DNA from: Kastovskya adunca ATA6-11-RM4
GTDB taxonomy: Bacteria > Cyanobacteriota > Cyanobacteriia > Cyanobacteriales > Coleofasciculaceae
Reading direction: 5' to 3'
DNA: 64,000 bases
NCBI GenBank assembly: GCA_019359445.1
Contig: JAHHHJ010000022.1
Coordinates: 34,668-98,667 of the forward strand
This document shows positions 16,922-25,780 of this stretch, in pieces (positions within the stretch are counted from its first letter, which is position 1; each line of letters starts with the position of its first letter). The notes beneath the pieces are model-generated. The model was given only the letters and a program-made list of their open reading frames with translations. It was not told the origin of the DNA and did not search any database. The position numbers and the translations under genes were made by a program.

Positions 16922-18535
16922 TTAGGAGAGTGCCAATTCTGCTGCACTAGCTAAACTTTTCGTCAGTACTTTCCAATCGCTGAGCCGCTCAATGAAAGGA
17001 TCAGGTTTGAGTGTGGCAAGATCGAAAGCAACGTAGGCATCAGGACGCACCAAAAGAATACGACCTGTTGCTGCGCCAAGTTTGGTTTCAAATTCACCCC
17101 GGTAGTCCACTAAAGTATTTACACCGAAACGATGCCGTTCTGGTAGACCACTGTTGAGAACAATACATGGTTGCAACATTTCATCGCTTTGGCACAGAAT
17201 TCGATCGATCTGTTGGTGTACAGATATTGCTTCGTCAGGATTAATAAACAGCAACAGGGTGTATCCCGGAAACCGCAACAGATCGTATAGCCGAACAGGA
17301 TTGTGATCTGCATCCCGCAGTTCAAGATCGGGTAAACGCATTCCCCGAGTTTGACCGTCTCCGGTGTTGTAGCGAATACCAATTCCTGAAAGATTACCCG
17401 CTAGCTGTTTCTGCACAGGCGCGATCGGGATCAGGAATCGAAACAGCGCTTCGCGGATCTGACGCAATTGACGTTGCCGAAGCAATAGGCTGCGAAGCAA
17501 CAAATCACTCACCCGCAGGACACGCTGACCGACCGTATGACGCTCGGCGTGGTAAGTCTCTAGCAGTGGCTCCGGTGCAATTCCCTTGATTACAAACGCT
17601 AGCTTCCAGCCCAGATTAAAGGCATCTTGAATGCCTGTGTTCATTCCCTGTCCTCCCGCTGGACTATGGGTATGGGCAGCATCTCCAGCGAGAAAGGCAC
17701 GACCTACACAATACTGAGACACGAGCCGCAGGTCTGCTCCCCAGCGCGTCAGCCATCTTGGATTGCTAAGCTGGATCGGTTTTTCCAGGATGGCACTAAT
17801 CGACTCCTGAAGCTGCTCTAGTGTCAAATCTTGCCGTTTCGGTTCCCTCTGATAGTGGCGATCGATCGTAACAATCCGGTGCGAGCCGTCGGCAAACGGC
17901 ACAATAAAAGCAAGTCCACGATCGTTAGAATGCTGCTCAGTGCCACCTTCGGCATGGTGTCCTTGCATGAACACATCGCCGAGAAATGCAGTCCACTCAT
18001 AGGGCGATCCTGCAAACGGCAAACCCAAAGTTTTCCGCACGGTGCTATGCGCCCCATCAGCGCCCACAATGTACCGTGCTTCAATTTCAATCGTCTTGCC
18101 ATCCTCTGCTTCAATCGTGCCACGTATTCCAGTTTCAGTTTCGACGAAGTGAGAGAGCGATCGCTGCCGTTCTACCGTCACTCCAAATTGATTCAGACGA
18201 GCTTCTAGCGCTGCCTCTGTTTCGGCTTGCGGCAGAATCAAAATAAATGGAAATCGCGTATCGAGGCGGTGCATATTGGCTCGCAGGGGCGATCGAGCCT
18301 TGGCACTAAAATCAATGCCAGGAGAGGTGTAGCCGCGCCTGACGAGCTCATCCGCAACACCCAATAAATCTAAGAGTTCAAGCGTACGAGCATGGACGAC
18401 GAGCGCTTTACTTTGGGTTGAAGGCGTGCTGCGGCGATCAATAATCCGGACGTTAATATTGCGGCGTGCAAGTTCGATCGCGGTGGTTAAACCCGTTGGA
18501 CCTGCTCCGACAATCAGTACATCAGTTTGGCTCAT
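16922..18535 (-). CDS. FAD-dependent aromatic-type monooxygenase
   Basis: The 537-aa product is a class A flavoprotein monooxygenase of the PheA/TfdB/MhpA type. The dinucleotide-binding motif GAGPTG is at residues 10-15, the DG motif is in GADGAHSTVRKTLG, and the FAD ribityl-binding GD motif is in FLAGDAAHTHSPAGGQGMNTG. A C-terminal thioredoxin-like region, typical of this group, covers about residues 390-537. Such enzymes hydroxylate aromatic or polyketide substrates with NAD(P)H and oxygen; the substrate is unknown. A strong Shine-Dalgarno (AGGAGGT) precedes the ATG. It is divergent from a TetR-family gene across 144 bp containing two operator-like palindromes, so repression by that TetR protein is likely. 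Confidence 0.88.
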   Translation of the reverse strand: MSQTDVLIVGAGPTGLTTAIELARRNINVRIIDRRSTPSTQSKALVVHARTLELLDLLGVADELVRRGYTSPGIDFSAKARSPLRANMHRLDTRFPFILILPQAETEAALEARLNQFGVTVERQRSLSHFVETETGIRGTIEAEDGKTIEIEARYIVGADGAHSTVRKTLGLPFAGSPYEWTAFLGDVFMQGHHAEGGTEQHSNDRGLAFIVPFADGSHRIVTIDRHYQREPKRQDLTLEQLQESISAILEKPIQLSNPRWLTRWGADLRLVSQYCVGRAFLAGDAAHTHSPAGGQGMNTGIQDAFNLGWKLAFVIKGIAPEPLLETYHAERHTVGQRVLRVSDLLLRSLLLRQRQLRQIREALFRFLIPIAPVQKQLAGNLSGIGIRYNTGDGQTRGMRLPDLELRDADHNPVRLYDLLRFPGYTLLLFINPDEAISVHQQIDRILCQSDEMLQPCIVLNSGLPERHRFGVNTLVDYRGEFETKLGAATGRILLVRPDAYVAFDLATLKPDPFIERLSDWKVLTKSLASAAELALS

Positions 18536-18583
18536 GACAGACCTCCTAAAATCTAAAACGATGAGGTGTTAATCTAAAAAAAA

Positions 18584-18606
18584 TCTGACTGAACGGTTCG
18601 GTCAGA
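18584..18606. promoter_or_regulatory. TetR-type operator palindrome, proximal to the monooxygenase
   Basis: A 23-bp near-perfect palindrome with half-sites TCTGACTGAAC and GTTCGGTCAGA has one mismatch. It lies in the divergent region, 49 bp upstream of the monooxygenase start, and resembles classical TetR/AcrR operators of the GAACGGTTC type. The adjacent TetR-family gene is the obvious ligand-responsive repressor. Confidence 0.75.
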
Positions 18607-18645
18607 TGCCTTTATCCTAGAAGTCGGCTAGAATTTTGTCAATAA

Positions 18646-18664
18646 TGACCAAACCGTTTAGTGC
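18646..18664. promoter_or_regulatory. second TetR-type operator, proximal to the regulator gene
   Basis: TGACCAAACCGTTTAGT on the plus strand is, on the opposite strand, the same sequence as the core of the 18584-18606 operator with two changes in 17 bases. It lies 16 bp before the TetR start codon, a position suited to autorepression. Confidence 0.65.
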
Positions 18665-18679
18665 AAAATTCGTCTAAAG

Positions 18680-19297
18680 ATGGAAAGTCTACAGCCATTC
18701 GCAACTCAAACCCCCAAGGTGCATCAGATTCTCAACGGCGCGAAGCAGGTATTTCTAGAGCTTGGGTATGAAGGAACCAGCGTAGAAGCGATTGCCCGTC
18801 GAGCCAAAGTCTCGAAAGGGACACTCTACAACTACTTCCCTGATAAGCGGGCGTTATTTACGGCAGTGGTTGAGGGGGAATGTCACGAGCAGGCACAACG
18901 CATTTTTCAGATCGAGCGCAATGGAGAAGCGATTGCAACTGTGTTGTATCAGATTGCACTGAACTATGTGACTTTTCTGGTGTCGCCCTTTGCTCAGAGT
19001 ATGTTTCGGATTGCGATCGCAGAAGCCCAACGGTTTCCTGCTCTCGGTCACACCTTCTATCGGTCGGGTCCAGAATTGGGGACGCATCGATTGATACAAT
19101 TTTTCAATGAAGCCGTGGCGCGGGGCGAACTGGTGATAGACAACCCAGAACTGGCTGCCCATCAGTTTATCGAACTATGCAAAGCGGATCTCTTCTATAA
19201 ATGCTTACTTAGTGTCAAAAGTCAGGTCAGCCCCTCTGAAATTGAACGGATCGCGAGCGGTGCAGTCGAGACTTTCCTGAAAGCTTTTGGTCGATGA
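18680..19297 (+). CDS. TetR/AcrR-family transcriptional regulator
   Basis: The 205-aa product has the N-terminal TetR helix-turn-helix: ILNGAKQVFLELGYEGTSVE, then AIARRAKVSKGTLYNYFPDK, with the usual YxYFxxK ending. The C-terminal ligand-binding region (about 75-205) resembles the AcrR C-terminal helical domain and includes FRIAIAEAQRFPALG, a common element in this group. It is divergent from the flavin monooxygenase, and two copies of one palindrome lie between them. It probably represses both genes until an aromatic or drug-like ligand binds. Confidence 0.9.
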   Translation: MESLQPFATQTPKVHQILNGAKQVFLELGYEGTSVEAIARRAKVSKGTLYNYFPDKRALFTAVVEGECHEQAQRIFQIERNGEAIATVLYQIALNYVTFLVSPFAQSMFRIAIAEAQRFPALGHTFYRSGPELGTHRLIQFFNEAVARGELVIDNPELAAHQFIELCKADLFYKCLLSVKSQVSPSEIERIASGAVETFLKAFGR

Positions 19298-19357
19298 GGT
19301 GAGATGGAAAGCTTTGGACGTGGAGCGATTGCCAATTTCTCGGTCGTTTGAGCGATG

Positions 19358-19597
19358 TCAACAACGCGTTTTAATGTCCTGTATAGCGAGTTGATGGGTG
19401 TTTGGAATTAGTAGTGCGATCGGATCGTAAAATAGTAACTCAAAGGTTAAGTCTAAATTTGCGCTTGGCGGTGAGCAAATCGCTAAATCAAGCGATCCAG
19501 AAGCTACGCGCTGACTAATCAATTGAGTAACACCAACTTCTAACGTCAGCCTCACTTTAGGATGATCATGACAAAACTGCACCAATATGGCAGGCAA
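19358..19597 (-). pseudogene. LysR-type regulator fragment (effector-binding domain)
   Basis: A minus-strand frame of 79 codons reads as the first third of a LysR substrate-binding domain: LPAILVQFCHDHPKVRLTLE, then VASGSLDLAICSP and FYDPIALLIPNTHQLA. The N-terminal helix-turn-helix and the rest of the effector domain are both missing on either side. It can only be a remnant left by rearrangement. Confidence 0.7.
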
Positions 19598-19740
19598 ATG
19601 GCTTAATCAAAAGCTTATAATAGTACAAATAGACTATGAGGTAGGGGGATCTCCCATAGCTTTTACTGCAAGAACTGTATAAGCTGTGTATGTATGTATA
19701 CAGATCTTCCTAAGACGTTGTAAGTAAGGGGGTGAGCTTA

Positions 19741-20190
19741 GTGCTGTCCTGCTTTGACATAGCAAACTATTTTATTTGGATAGCGAATGAAACTGGCTCC
19801 TTCATTAGTAACTTGAAGCTTCAAAAGCTTGTTTACTACGCTCAGGCTTGGCATATTGCACTCCACAACAATCCTCTCTTTGAAGAAGATTTTGAGGCAT
19901 GGGTGCATGGACCAGTAATTCCATCTCTGTATCAGAAATATAAATCTTTTGGATGGCAGCCAATCTCTGAAGATGTTGCTCCTGAGCTTCCTAACGACGT
20001 TTTTCAATTTCTTGATGAAGTTGCGGAAGAATATTTTGCTTGCGATGCCTATGAGCTAGAGCAGATGACTCATGCTGAAGATCCTTGGAACTGCGCTAGA
20101 GGAGATCTAGCCCCGGACGAACCCTCTAATGAAGTTATCAAGAAAAAGTGGATGAAGGAGTTTTACGGAGCACGTGTCGAAGAAGATTAA
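19741..20190 (+). CDS. Panacea-domain (DUF4065, SocA-like) antitoxin
   Basis: The 149-aa product has the Panacea/DUF4065 signatures: FDIANYFIWIA at the N-terminus, LKLQKLVYYAQAWHIALH, and FEAWVHGPVIPSLYQKYK. These proteins (SocA of Caulobacter, PanA antitoxins) act as antitoxins for many unrelated toxins, in some cases as proteolysis adaptors. The start is GTG 19741, because an AAGGGGGTGA Shine-Dalgarno ends just upstream; GTG 19732 is in frame but overlaps that site. The following gene overlaps its 3' end by 17 bases, the usual arrangement of a toxin-antitoxin operon. Confidence 0.85.
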   Translation: MLSCFDIANYFIWIANETGSFISNLKLQKLVYYAQAWHIALHNNPLFEEDFEAWVHGPVIPSLYQKYKSFGWQPISEDVAPELPNDVFQFLDEVAEEYFACDAYELEQMTHAEDPWNCARGDLAPDEPSNEVIKKKWMKEFYGARVEED

Positions 20191-20605
20191 AAAGACTAAA
20201 GTCCCAAAGACTAGTACATCTGGGATTAAATCAACAAAGCTGAAGCCACAAGGCATCAGCTTTTCGTTTAAGTACTATCAGGATGGTCATAATAAGTTCT
20301 CTTGTAATGAGAAGGCAGCTACATATTGGTTAACCCTAATTGACCGTCTAAAGGCTCTGTCAGGTTTATCTAATCAAGAACTACTAGTGAACCGCAGTAG
20401 CACTCTTAGATGTCATCCAATTAGATGGGAGGACACAAGTGAAAATGGCTTTGGATTGCCGAATGAGGAGCAGTTAGTAGACACCCCCTACCAGTTTTCT
20501 CTCTCTTCAAATGAGCATGGCAGAGTTCATGGATTTCTTATTGATGAAGTCTTCTACATTGTTTGGTTAGATCCCAACCATTTGCTTTATTCCGCAAAAG
20601 GTTAG
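20174..20605 (+). CDS. putative toxin partner of the Panacea antitoxin
   Basis: The 143-aa product starts at GTG 20174 inside the end of the antitoxin gene. Its N-terminus is Lys-rich and disordered (about residues 1-25), followed by a compact domain with SFSFKYYQDGHNKF, YWLTLIDRLKALSGLS and the C-terminal VHGFLIDEVFYIVWLDPNHLLY. I cannot name an enzymatic activity from it. The toxin assignment rests on its size, its overlap with a Panacea antitoxin and its lack of other partners. An attC-like site begins 12 bases after its stop, so the pair looks like one mobile cassette. Confidence 0.65.
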   Translation: MSKKIKKTKVPKTSTSGIKSTKLKPQGISFSFKYYQDGHNKFSCNEKAATYWLTLIDRLKALSGLSNQELLVNRSSTLRCHPIRWEDTSENGFGLPNEEQLVDTPYQFSLSSNEHGRVHGFLIDEVFYIVWLDPNHLLYSAKG

Positions 20606-20616
20606 TAGAGAGCGCC

Positions 20617-20704
20617 GCATAACAACCCCAATGCACACCGACCGTCGAGAGGTTATTGGTTGGAGTTTGAGGTTACTGGCGGCGGGTGATTGGGAACGTT
20701 GTGC
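20617..20704 (+). other. attC-like recombination site 3
   Basis: An 88-bp imperfect palindrome runs from GCATAACAACCCCAAT to TGGGAACGTTGTGC. The outer GCATAAC pairs with GTTGTGC except for one mismatch, CCCAAT pairs with ATTGGG, and CACACC pairs with GGGTG nearer the loop. This matches the R''-L''-L'-R' order of integron attC sites. It begins 12 bases after the toxin gene stop. Confidence 0.55.
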
Positions 20705-20747
20705 CGTCGCGCCGCAGCTTGGCAGAAGGTGTTAGTAAACTATAGGT

Positions 20748-21236
20748 ATGAAACCAGTTGTGTATCTGATGTGTGGCCTGCCGGGGTCTGGCAAAACGAC
20801 ACTCTCAGGAAAACTCGAATATGAAAATAATGCTGTGCGATTTTCTATAGATGAATGGATGCTGAATTTTTACGGTGAAACGATGTCACGCGAAGAGTTT
20901 GACGAGCGTTTTGAGCGGTGCGAACATATGATATGGAAAACTGCTAACCGTCTGACTCAGTTAGGGGGTTCTGTCATCTTAGATTTCGGCTTTTGGAAGA
21001 GGGAAAGAAGAAGGAATTATAAAACTCGCATCACAGAAACAGGAGCACATCCGGTCTTGTATTACATTCAAGTTTCTGACGAGGTTCTACAGCGTCGGCT
21101 TGAGGCGAGGAATGAACTTTTGCCTGATGATGATGATGTATTTCATATCACCGAAGAGATGCTCTATTCTTTCATAGCTCAGTTCGAGCCTCCAACCGAA
21201 GAAGAGGGGTTCGAGATTGTAGAAGTGAAGTCCTGA
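20748..21236 (+). CDS. P-loop kinase-like ATPase (AAA_33/zeta-type)
   Basis: The 162-aa product has a Walker A motif GLPGSGKT (residues 10-17), the FSIDEW substrate-type loop, a Walker B-like VILDFGFWKRERR segment and the QRRLEARNE lid region. It belongs to the small AAA_33/zeta-toxin-like kinase group that phosphorylates small molecules or nucleotides; the substrate is unknown. The gene sits between attC-like sites 3 and 4. Its ATG is about 45 bases after the presumed recombination point and the next attC-like site starts 3 bases after its stop, the geometry of a single-gene integron cassette. Confidence 0.82.
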   Translation: MKPVVYLMCGLPGSGKTTLSGKLEYENNAVRFSIDEWMLNFYGETMSREEFDERFERCEHMIWKTANRLTQLGGSVILDFGFWKRERRRNYKTRITETGAHPVLYYIQVSDEVLQRRLEARNELLPDDDDVFHITEEMLYSFIAQFEPPTEEEGFEIVEVKS

Positions 21237-21238
21237 TG

Positions 21239-21339
21239 CACTAACAACGGCACAACAAGGCGCTGCACCCGACCACCTACAGCCCTGCGCTCGTGCCTCG
21301 CTTTGGGCTTCCAGCAGCGGGTGAATCGGAACGTTAGGA
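21239..21339 (+). other. attC-like recombination site 4
   Basis: A 101-bp imperfect palindrome runs from CACTAACAACGG to GGAACGTTAGGA. CTAAC pairs with GTTAG at the ends, and CTGCACCCG pairs with CGGGTG plus neighbouring bases inside. The beginning TAACAACG...GCACCCGACC and the end GCGGGTGAATCGG...CGTTAGG follow a widespread attC pattern. It begins 3 bases after the kinase stop. Confidence 0.55.
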
Positions 21340-21532
21340 TCTGGAGCGAATAGCGGCGTACCTCAAAAGGTTAGACCTACTCTACATTGCAACTCCACGC
21401 AACGCTGTGGGCAGTTGTTGTATGTTTGATTTTCTGGGTGCTCTGGTGGGTGTTTTAGGTTATGCCAAAGCTCGCACAATTGGGCACTAACAAGAACCCA
21501 ATTGCAGCTTATAGCGCTACGCGCTATACCCG

Positions 21533-22055
<523 letters not shown>

Positions 22056-22091
22056 CTACATCTACTCAGAACTTTCAAAGTAGTCGGCGGC

Positions 22092-22778
22092 TTACTTTGC
22101 CAAACCGTGTTCTAGGGCATAGCGAACTAACTCGGTGCGGCTATTGGTTCCGGTTTTACTAAATAAACGGCTGACGTACTTCTCAACATTGCGGACGCTG
22201 GTTTCTAAGCGGCGGGCAATTTCTTTATTCATCAGCCCTTGGGCAACCAAATCTAAGACACTTTGTTCGCGGGGAGTCAGATCAATGCGAATGGGTGGCG
22301 GCGTCTGCGCGATCGCTCCCCGTTGGTCTAACATGCCTCTGATTTCTGCAATCTGCTGGGCAATTTTTTCGAGTTCAACATTGCCATTCGACGTTTCAGG
22401 AGTAGTGGCGCGACGTTGTAGCAAGTTTTCGATCATTGCTACCAACTCATCGGGGTCAAAGGGCTTTGGCAAGTAGGCATCGACTCCTGCTTGATAACCC
22501 CGGATGCGATCGGAGGTCATTCCCCTAGCGGTGAGAAACACAACAGGTAGGGCTTTAAAGCGGGGGTCGTTGCGTAGCTGCTCAAGGAACTGATAGCCAC
22601 TTACCTGTGGCATCATGATGTCGGAAATAATTAAGTCAGGGTGGTTTTGCTGCAACAAACTCCAGGCATCCACAGCATTACTAGCAACCTGGACGCTAAA
22701 ACCACTTTCTTCTAAATAGTCCTTAACGGCTTCACGTACTCCTGGTTCGTCGTCTACTAGTAATAGTTGTGCTGACAT
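22092..22778 (-). CDS. NarL/FixJ-family response regulator (probably Ycf29-like)
   Basis: The 228-aa product has a receiver domain (residues 1-120) with the acidic pair D9/D10, phosphoacceptor D53 in ISDIMMP, T83 and K105 in LPKPF. A linker and a LuxR-type helix-turn-helix follow (about 165-228: LTPREQSVLDLVAQGLMNKE, then VEKYVSRLFSKTGTNSRTELV). It is similar to the cyanobacterial/plastid Ycf29 regulators, which I infer from the IMMPQVSGYQFLEQLRNDPRF and GYQAGVDAYLPKPFDPDELV segments. The cognate kinase is not adjacent; the histidine kinase at 51 kb is a possible but unproven partner. Confidence 0.9.
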   Translation of the reverse strand: MSAQLLLVDDEPGVREAVKDYLEESGFSVQVASNAVDAWSLLQQNHPDLIISDIMMPQVSGYQFLEQLRNDPRFKALPVVFLTARGMTSDRIRGYQAGVDAYLPKPFDPDELVAMIENLLQRRATTPETSNGNVELEKIAQQIAEIRGMLDQRGAIAQTPPPIRIDLTPREQSVLDLVAQGLMNKEIARRLETSVRNVEKYVSRLFSKTGTNSRTELVRYALEHGLAK

Positions 22779-22828
22779 CGATCTTCCTTTGCGGCTGTTT
22801 CATTTAACGATAGGGACAAAAAACGCCC

Positions 22829-23848
22829 CTATTTTTCAGGATACCCGTCTGAGCTGATGCTGGAGGAATTTTCTAGCCATTCAATTGCCTTCGCCTTCTC
22901 CGGTAGTCTCGCTTCCCGTTGCCCATTTGTCCGCGCCCAGGCACCAAATAAGCCAATCGGTGTACTGACAATCTCGATGGGAGAAGTTCGCCGCGCGATC
23001 GCTCTTACACTATGAATCGGTACTTCCTTCACCAACCACCGCGTCAAGCGACGCATATATTCTGGTGGTTTCATCTCCCGCATCAACTCAACACCGTGCA
23101 GTTCGTGCAAGTAGCGATTTGAACGACCGTAACGCTGCCACTGACTTTTATAATCTTCCAGGGTTGAGCGGTGGCGATGACGGACGATCGCATCTGGGGA
23201 AAACTGTAACTGGCAGTTACTCTGCTGCTGAATGCGCCAACACATATCCGCATCGCCTCCCGTTGTCAGATAGGGGCGAAATAGCCCCACCGTTGCGAAG
23301 ATTTGCCGCCGAATTGCCAGGTTTGCCGTCTGACCGTAAGGATAAAAGGGATGGCTCAGGGTATGTCGCTGAGACAAGACATCATTTTTGTCGGCGTGTC
23401 GTTCTAGTAAGGTTTTACCGGGAAAGGCAGCAATTTCACCAACAACTATGCCAATGGTGGCGTTAGCAAACGGCTGCATGAGCTTTTCTAACCATTGAGG
23501 CTGAGGACGACAATCGGCATCTGTAAAGGCGATAAACTCGCTTTTTGCTGCCCGAATGCCTGTATTACGGGCAGCATAGGAGCTTTGGATTTCCGTTTCT
23601 GCCAGGTAACGGATTGTAATTCCCTCAAAAGACGCTTCCTTAGCAGCGGTTTGGATAATTGATGCGGTGCGATCGCGACTGGCATTATCCACCAATAAAT
23701 ACTCCACCTTCTCTACCGGATAGGTTTGCGTCCGCAAGCAGCTAATCAAATCCGGTAAATCAGCCTCGCCGTTATAAATCGGAATGACTACAGAAACGTT
23801 AGGCAAAAAAGCTTGGGAAGCGCTGCTATCAGTAGGAGGAATGACCAT
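22829..23848 (-). CDS. family 2 glycosyltransferase
   Basis: The product of about 339 aa has the GT-A fold signatures: SVVIPIYNGEADLPDLISCL at the N-terminus, LLVDNASRDRT, YAARNTGIRAAKSEFIAFTD leading into the DAD metal-binding motif, and a later GGDADMCWR acceptor region with RHRHRS. GT2 enzymes move sugars from nucleotide donors, often in exopolysaccharide or protein glycosylation. No transmembrane segment is evident. ATG 23848 is assumed; a TTG-started extension to 23914 consists of Arg-rich residues from a repeat-like sequence and is less likely. It lies 50 bases upstream of the response regulator gene on the same strand. Confidence 0.85.
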   Translation of the reverse strand: MVIPPTDSSASQAFLPNVSVVIPIYNGEADLPDLISCLRTQTYPVEKVEYLLVDNASRDRTASIIQTAAKEASFEGITIRYLAETEIQSSYAARNTGIRAAKSEFIAFTDADCRPQPQWLEKLMQPFANATIGIVVGEIAAFPGKTLLERHADKNDVLSQRHTLSHPFYPYGQTANLAIRRQIFATVGLFRPYLTTGGDADMCWRIQQQSNCQLQFSPDAIVRHRHRSTLEDYKSQWQRYGRSNRYLHELHGVELMREMKPPEYMRRLTRWLVKEVPIHSVRAIARRTSPIEIVSTPIGLFGAWARTNGQREARLPEKAKAIEWLENSSSISSDGYPEK

Positions 23849-24156
23849 AGCGTTCTTTTTTTCACAATTAGGATTGACGCGCTGAAGGCGTCGCCTACGA
23901 GTTGGCATTGCCAATCCCCTACAGAAAACGAGGGCATTCGAGCGTCAACTGCGTAACTCATGACAATCTTAATCGGTGAACCTAACCGATGACAGGATGA
24001 AAACTCTTAATTAGGCTACTTCTTTGCTGCTACGCAATTTTCTCTTGAGTATCTCTTCCCTGTTTAACTTGTGAGGGGTTCGGGGAGCTATAAGTCCCGC
24101 GCTGTATCTGAAAGGTCAGCGTTGGGATAAATGGAAGCGTCGGGAGGATGTCACAA

Positions 24157-24190
24157 GGTTTAGACGTGACAAAACTCTCACGTCTAAACC
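24157..24190 (-). terminator. 13-bp perfect hairpin downstream of the haloperoxidase gene
   Basis: Arms GGTTTAGACGTGA and TCACGTCTAAACC with an 8-nt loop lie 22 bases beyond the minus-strand haloperoxidase stop. Only a weak T-run (TTG) follows on the minus strand, so it is terminator-like rather than classical. The rest of the gap to the glycosyltransferase gene (23849-24156) holds no supported gene. Confidence 0.5.
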
Positions 24191-24211
24191 AAAATCAGTA
24201 ACGCTACTGAA

Positions 24212-25780
24212 TTATATTCGCGAACCTACCGTTGACTTTTTCATCCCACTACAGAAGATGTCTTCCGCAATCTTCAAACCGAGCGGAACGCCTCCGATGT
24301 GTTGAGAAAAGTCGGGTTCGTCATTGTTTTTGACTTTAAAGGCATCAAAAACCCAATGGACACCAAGGTAAACTCGGCTTAGTCCATTCTCTATAATCAT
24401 CTGCCATAAACCCCCAGCAAACTTACGGCGATGAGTTGGTCGCACGGTACCTTCATTATCCTGAGTGCCGCATTCAAGCTCTGCGTTGCCGCTGTTGAGT
24501 TCATCGGAAATCAGATCGAGTCCGTCAAATAAGTTGTCAGGTTTTCTGTTTCCAACCTTTACGCCATAGAAAAGCCGCGTGATATGCAGAGCCGCAGCCC
24601 CAAAAGTAGCGTGTCCTGATGGATATGCCGGGAAATTGGGCGTGAAATTCTTGTTCAAGGTTAGACATTCTGCACATCTTCGCCTTGGATCTTTATCCAT
24701 TGCCAATATTGATTCCTCATCAGTCTGAGACAACGACCGATTCGTCGGTGGATTTATCGGGGCGTTTGAGAAAAACTTTCTATTGAGAATGTTTGATTTT
24801 GGCGCGCCTAACGGCAACCAAAACGGATCGCCATCATCTGAAATATCGTTGTTAGCTTTGGTTGCTGCTGGGCCAAAGGATTCATCGTGTTCGCGAATCC
24901 CAACTACGGGACGCCACAGATCGTGGATGTATTTCTGATCCCAAGCCAAAATTCCGGCATCCCCCATCGCTACGTTCACCAAGGCAAATAGACGGGCGTT
25001 TTGGTCTTCCGTATTGCCTTTAGCGATCGCCACACGCCGAACAATCTGGTTGTACAAGCGTGGCGGTGTTCCTAACCGGATGGCTCCGTCATAACCCCAG
25101 AAAATACCAATCAACGTTTCTTCTGGGAGTCGTTGTTCCTTCTCGAACTTTTTGGGCAGTGAGCCGATCAATTCGGGCATAATTCCTTTCGCGCGTACCT
25201 GCCTCAATGCCTTCAAATATTCACCATCACCGCGCGGGGGGGCATCAAGTTCATGGCGCGCTGTAATCGCAAATCCCTTTGACTTTGCTCCGTAGAACGG
25301 TGCGTCAAAACATTGATCGGGGTTATTGGGGTCGGGACGATGGCGGAAACGCTCAGGCGAAGGCTTGTAGCCATCGGAGTTTGCTTTGGGATCGCTGGCT
25401 CGATCGGCAAGAATTGCTTGAGCTACTTGCACTCCAAAGCCATGTCCTGAGTTAGAGGGGTCGCCAAGTTCTGCCAGCTTGGAATCAAAAAAAGCCTTTT
25501 GGCAGGAAAATAAACTTTTCAACGTTTCGTAGGCTGCCGCCGCAACTGCCGCTTGTGGCGACGCACCCTTTGGGGCAGTCGGTAGTCCGGGCAAGTAAGG
25601 TGGCAATTCTGGTGGATTACCTCGCACACCAGCGTAAGCGTCATACATTGCCAAATGAACAATGGCTAGCGCTCGCGAACTTAACGTCGGCCCGTTTTGT
25701 TCCCTCTTATCTACTTTAGTGTGGCTTTCGCGGTTAGCTTCGAGTGCTACTTCGTTCCAAGCGAGAATTGAATCTGCCAT
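24212..25780 (-). CDS. vanadium-dependent haloperoxidase / PAP2-type protein
   Basis: The 522-aa product contains the vanadate/phosphate-binding triad of the haloperoxidase-PAP2 superfamily: K283 and R290-P in KYIHDLWRP, SGH at 388-390 within AYPSGHATFG, and R469 with H475 in SRVYLGVHWVFDAF. The spacing and size fit the bacterial/cyanobacterial vanadium haloperoxidase group, which uses hydrogen peroxide to oxidise halides. Some members only dephosphorylate. There is no obvious signal peptide. The order KxxxxxxRP, SGH, SRxxxGxH is intact, so the protein should bind vanadate or phosphate. It appears monocistronic. Confidence 0.88.
   Translation of the reverse strand: MADSILAWNEVALEANRESHTKVDKREQNGPTLSSRALAIVHLAMYDAYAGVRGNPPELPPYLPGLPTAPKGASPQAAVAAAAYETLKSLFSCQKAFFDSKLAELGDPSNSGHGFGVQVAQAILADRASDPKANSDGYKPSPERFRHRPDPNNPDQCFDAPFYGAKSKGFAITARHELDAPPRGDGEYLKALRQVRAKGIMPELIGSLPKKFEKEQRLPEETLIGIFWGYDGAIRLGTPPRLYNQIVRRVAIAKGNTEDQNARLFALVNVAMGDAGILAWDQKYIHDLWRPVVGIREHDESFGPAATKANNDISDDGDPFWLPLGAPKSNILNRKFFSNAPINPPTNRSLSQTDEESILAMDKDPRRRCAECLTLNKNFTPNFPAYPSGHATFGAAALHITRLFYGVKVGNRKPDNLFDGLDLISDELNSGNAELECGTQDNEGTVRPTHRRKFAGGLWQMIIENGLSRVYLGVHWVFDAFKVKNNDEPDFSQHIGGVPLGLKIAEDIFCSGMKKSTVGSRI

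Noticed and set aside
16737..16925. 62-codon frame over attC-like site 2
   Set aside because: The NKSMKRA-type peptide is what attC palindromes give when translated. There is no other evidence for a gene.
19717..19723. GTTGTAA as the left recombination point of the toxin-antitoxin cassette
   Set aside because: It resembles a core site, but no matching palindrome arm lies upstream, so it cannot be called an attC or attI site.
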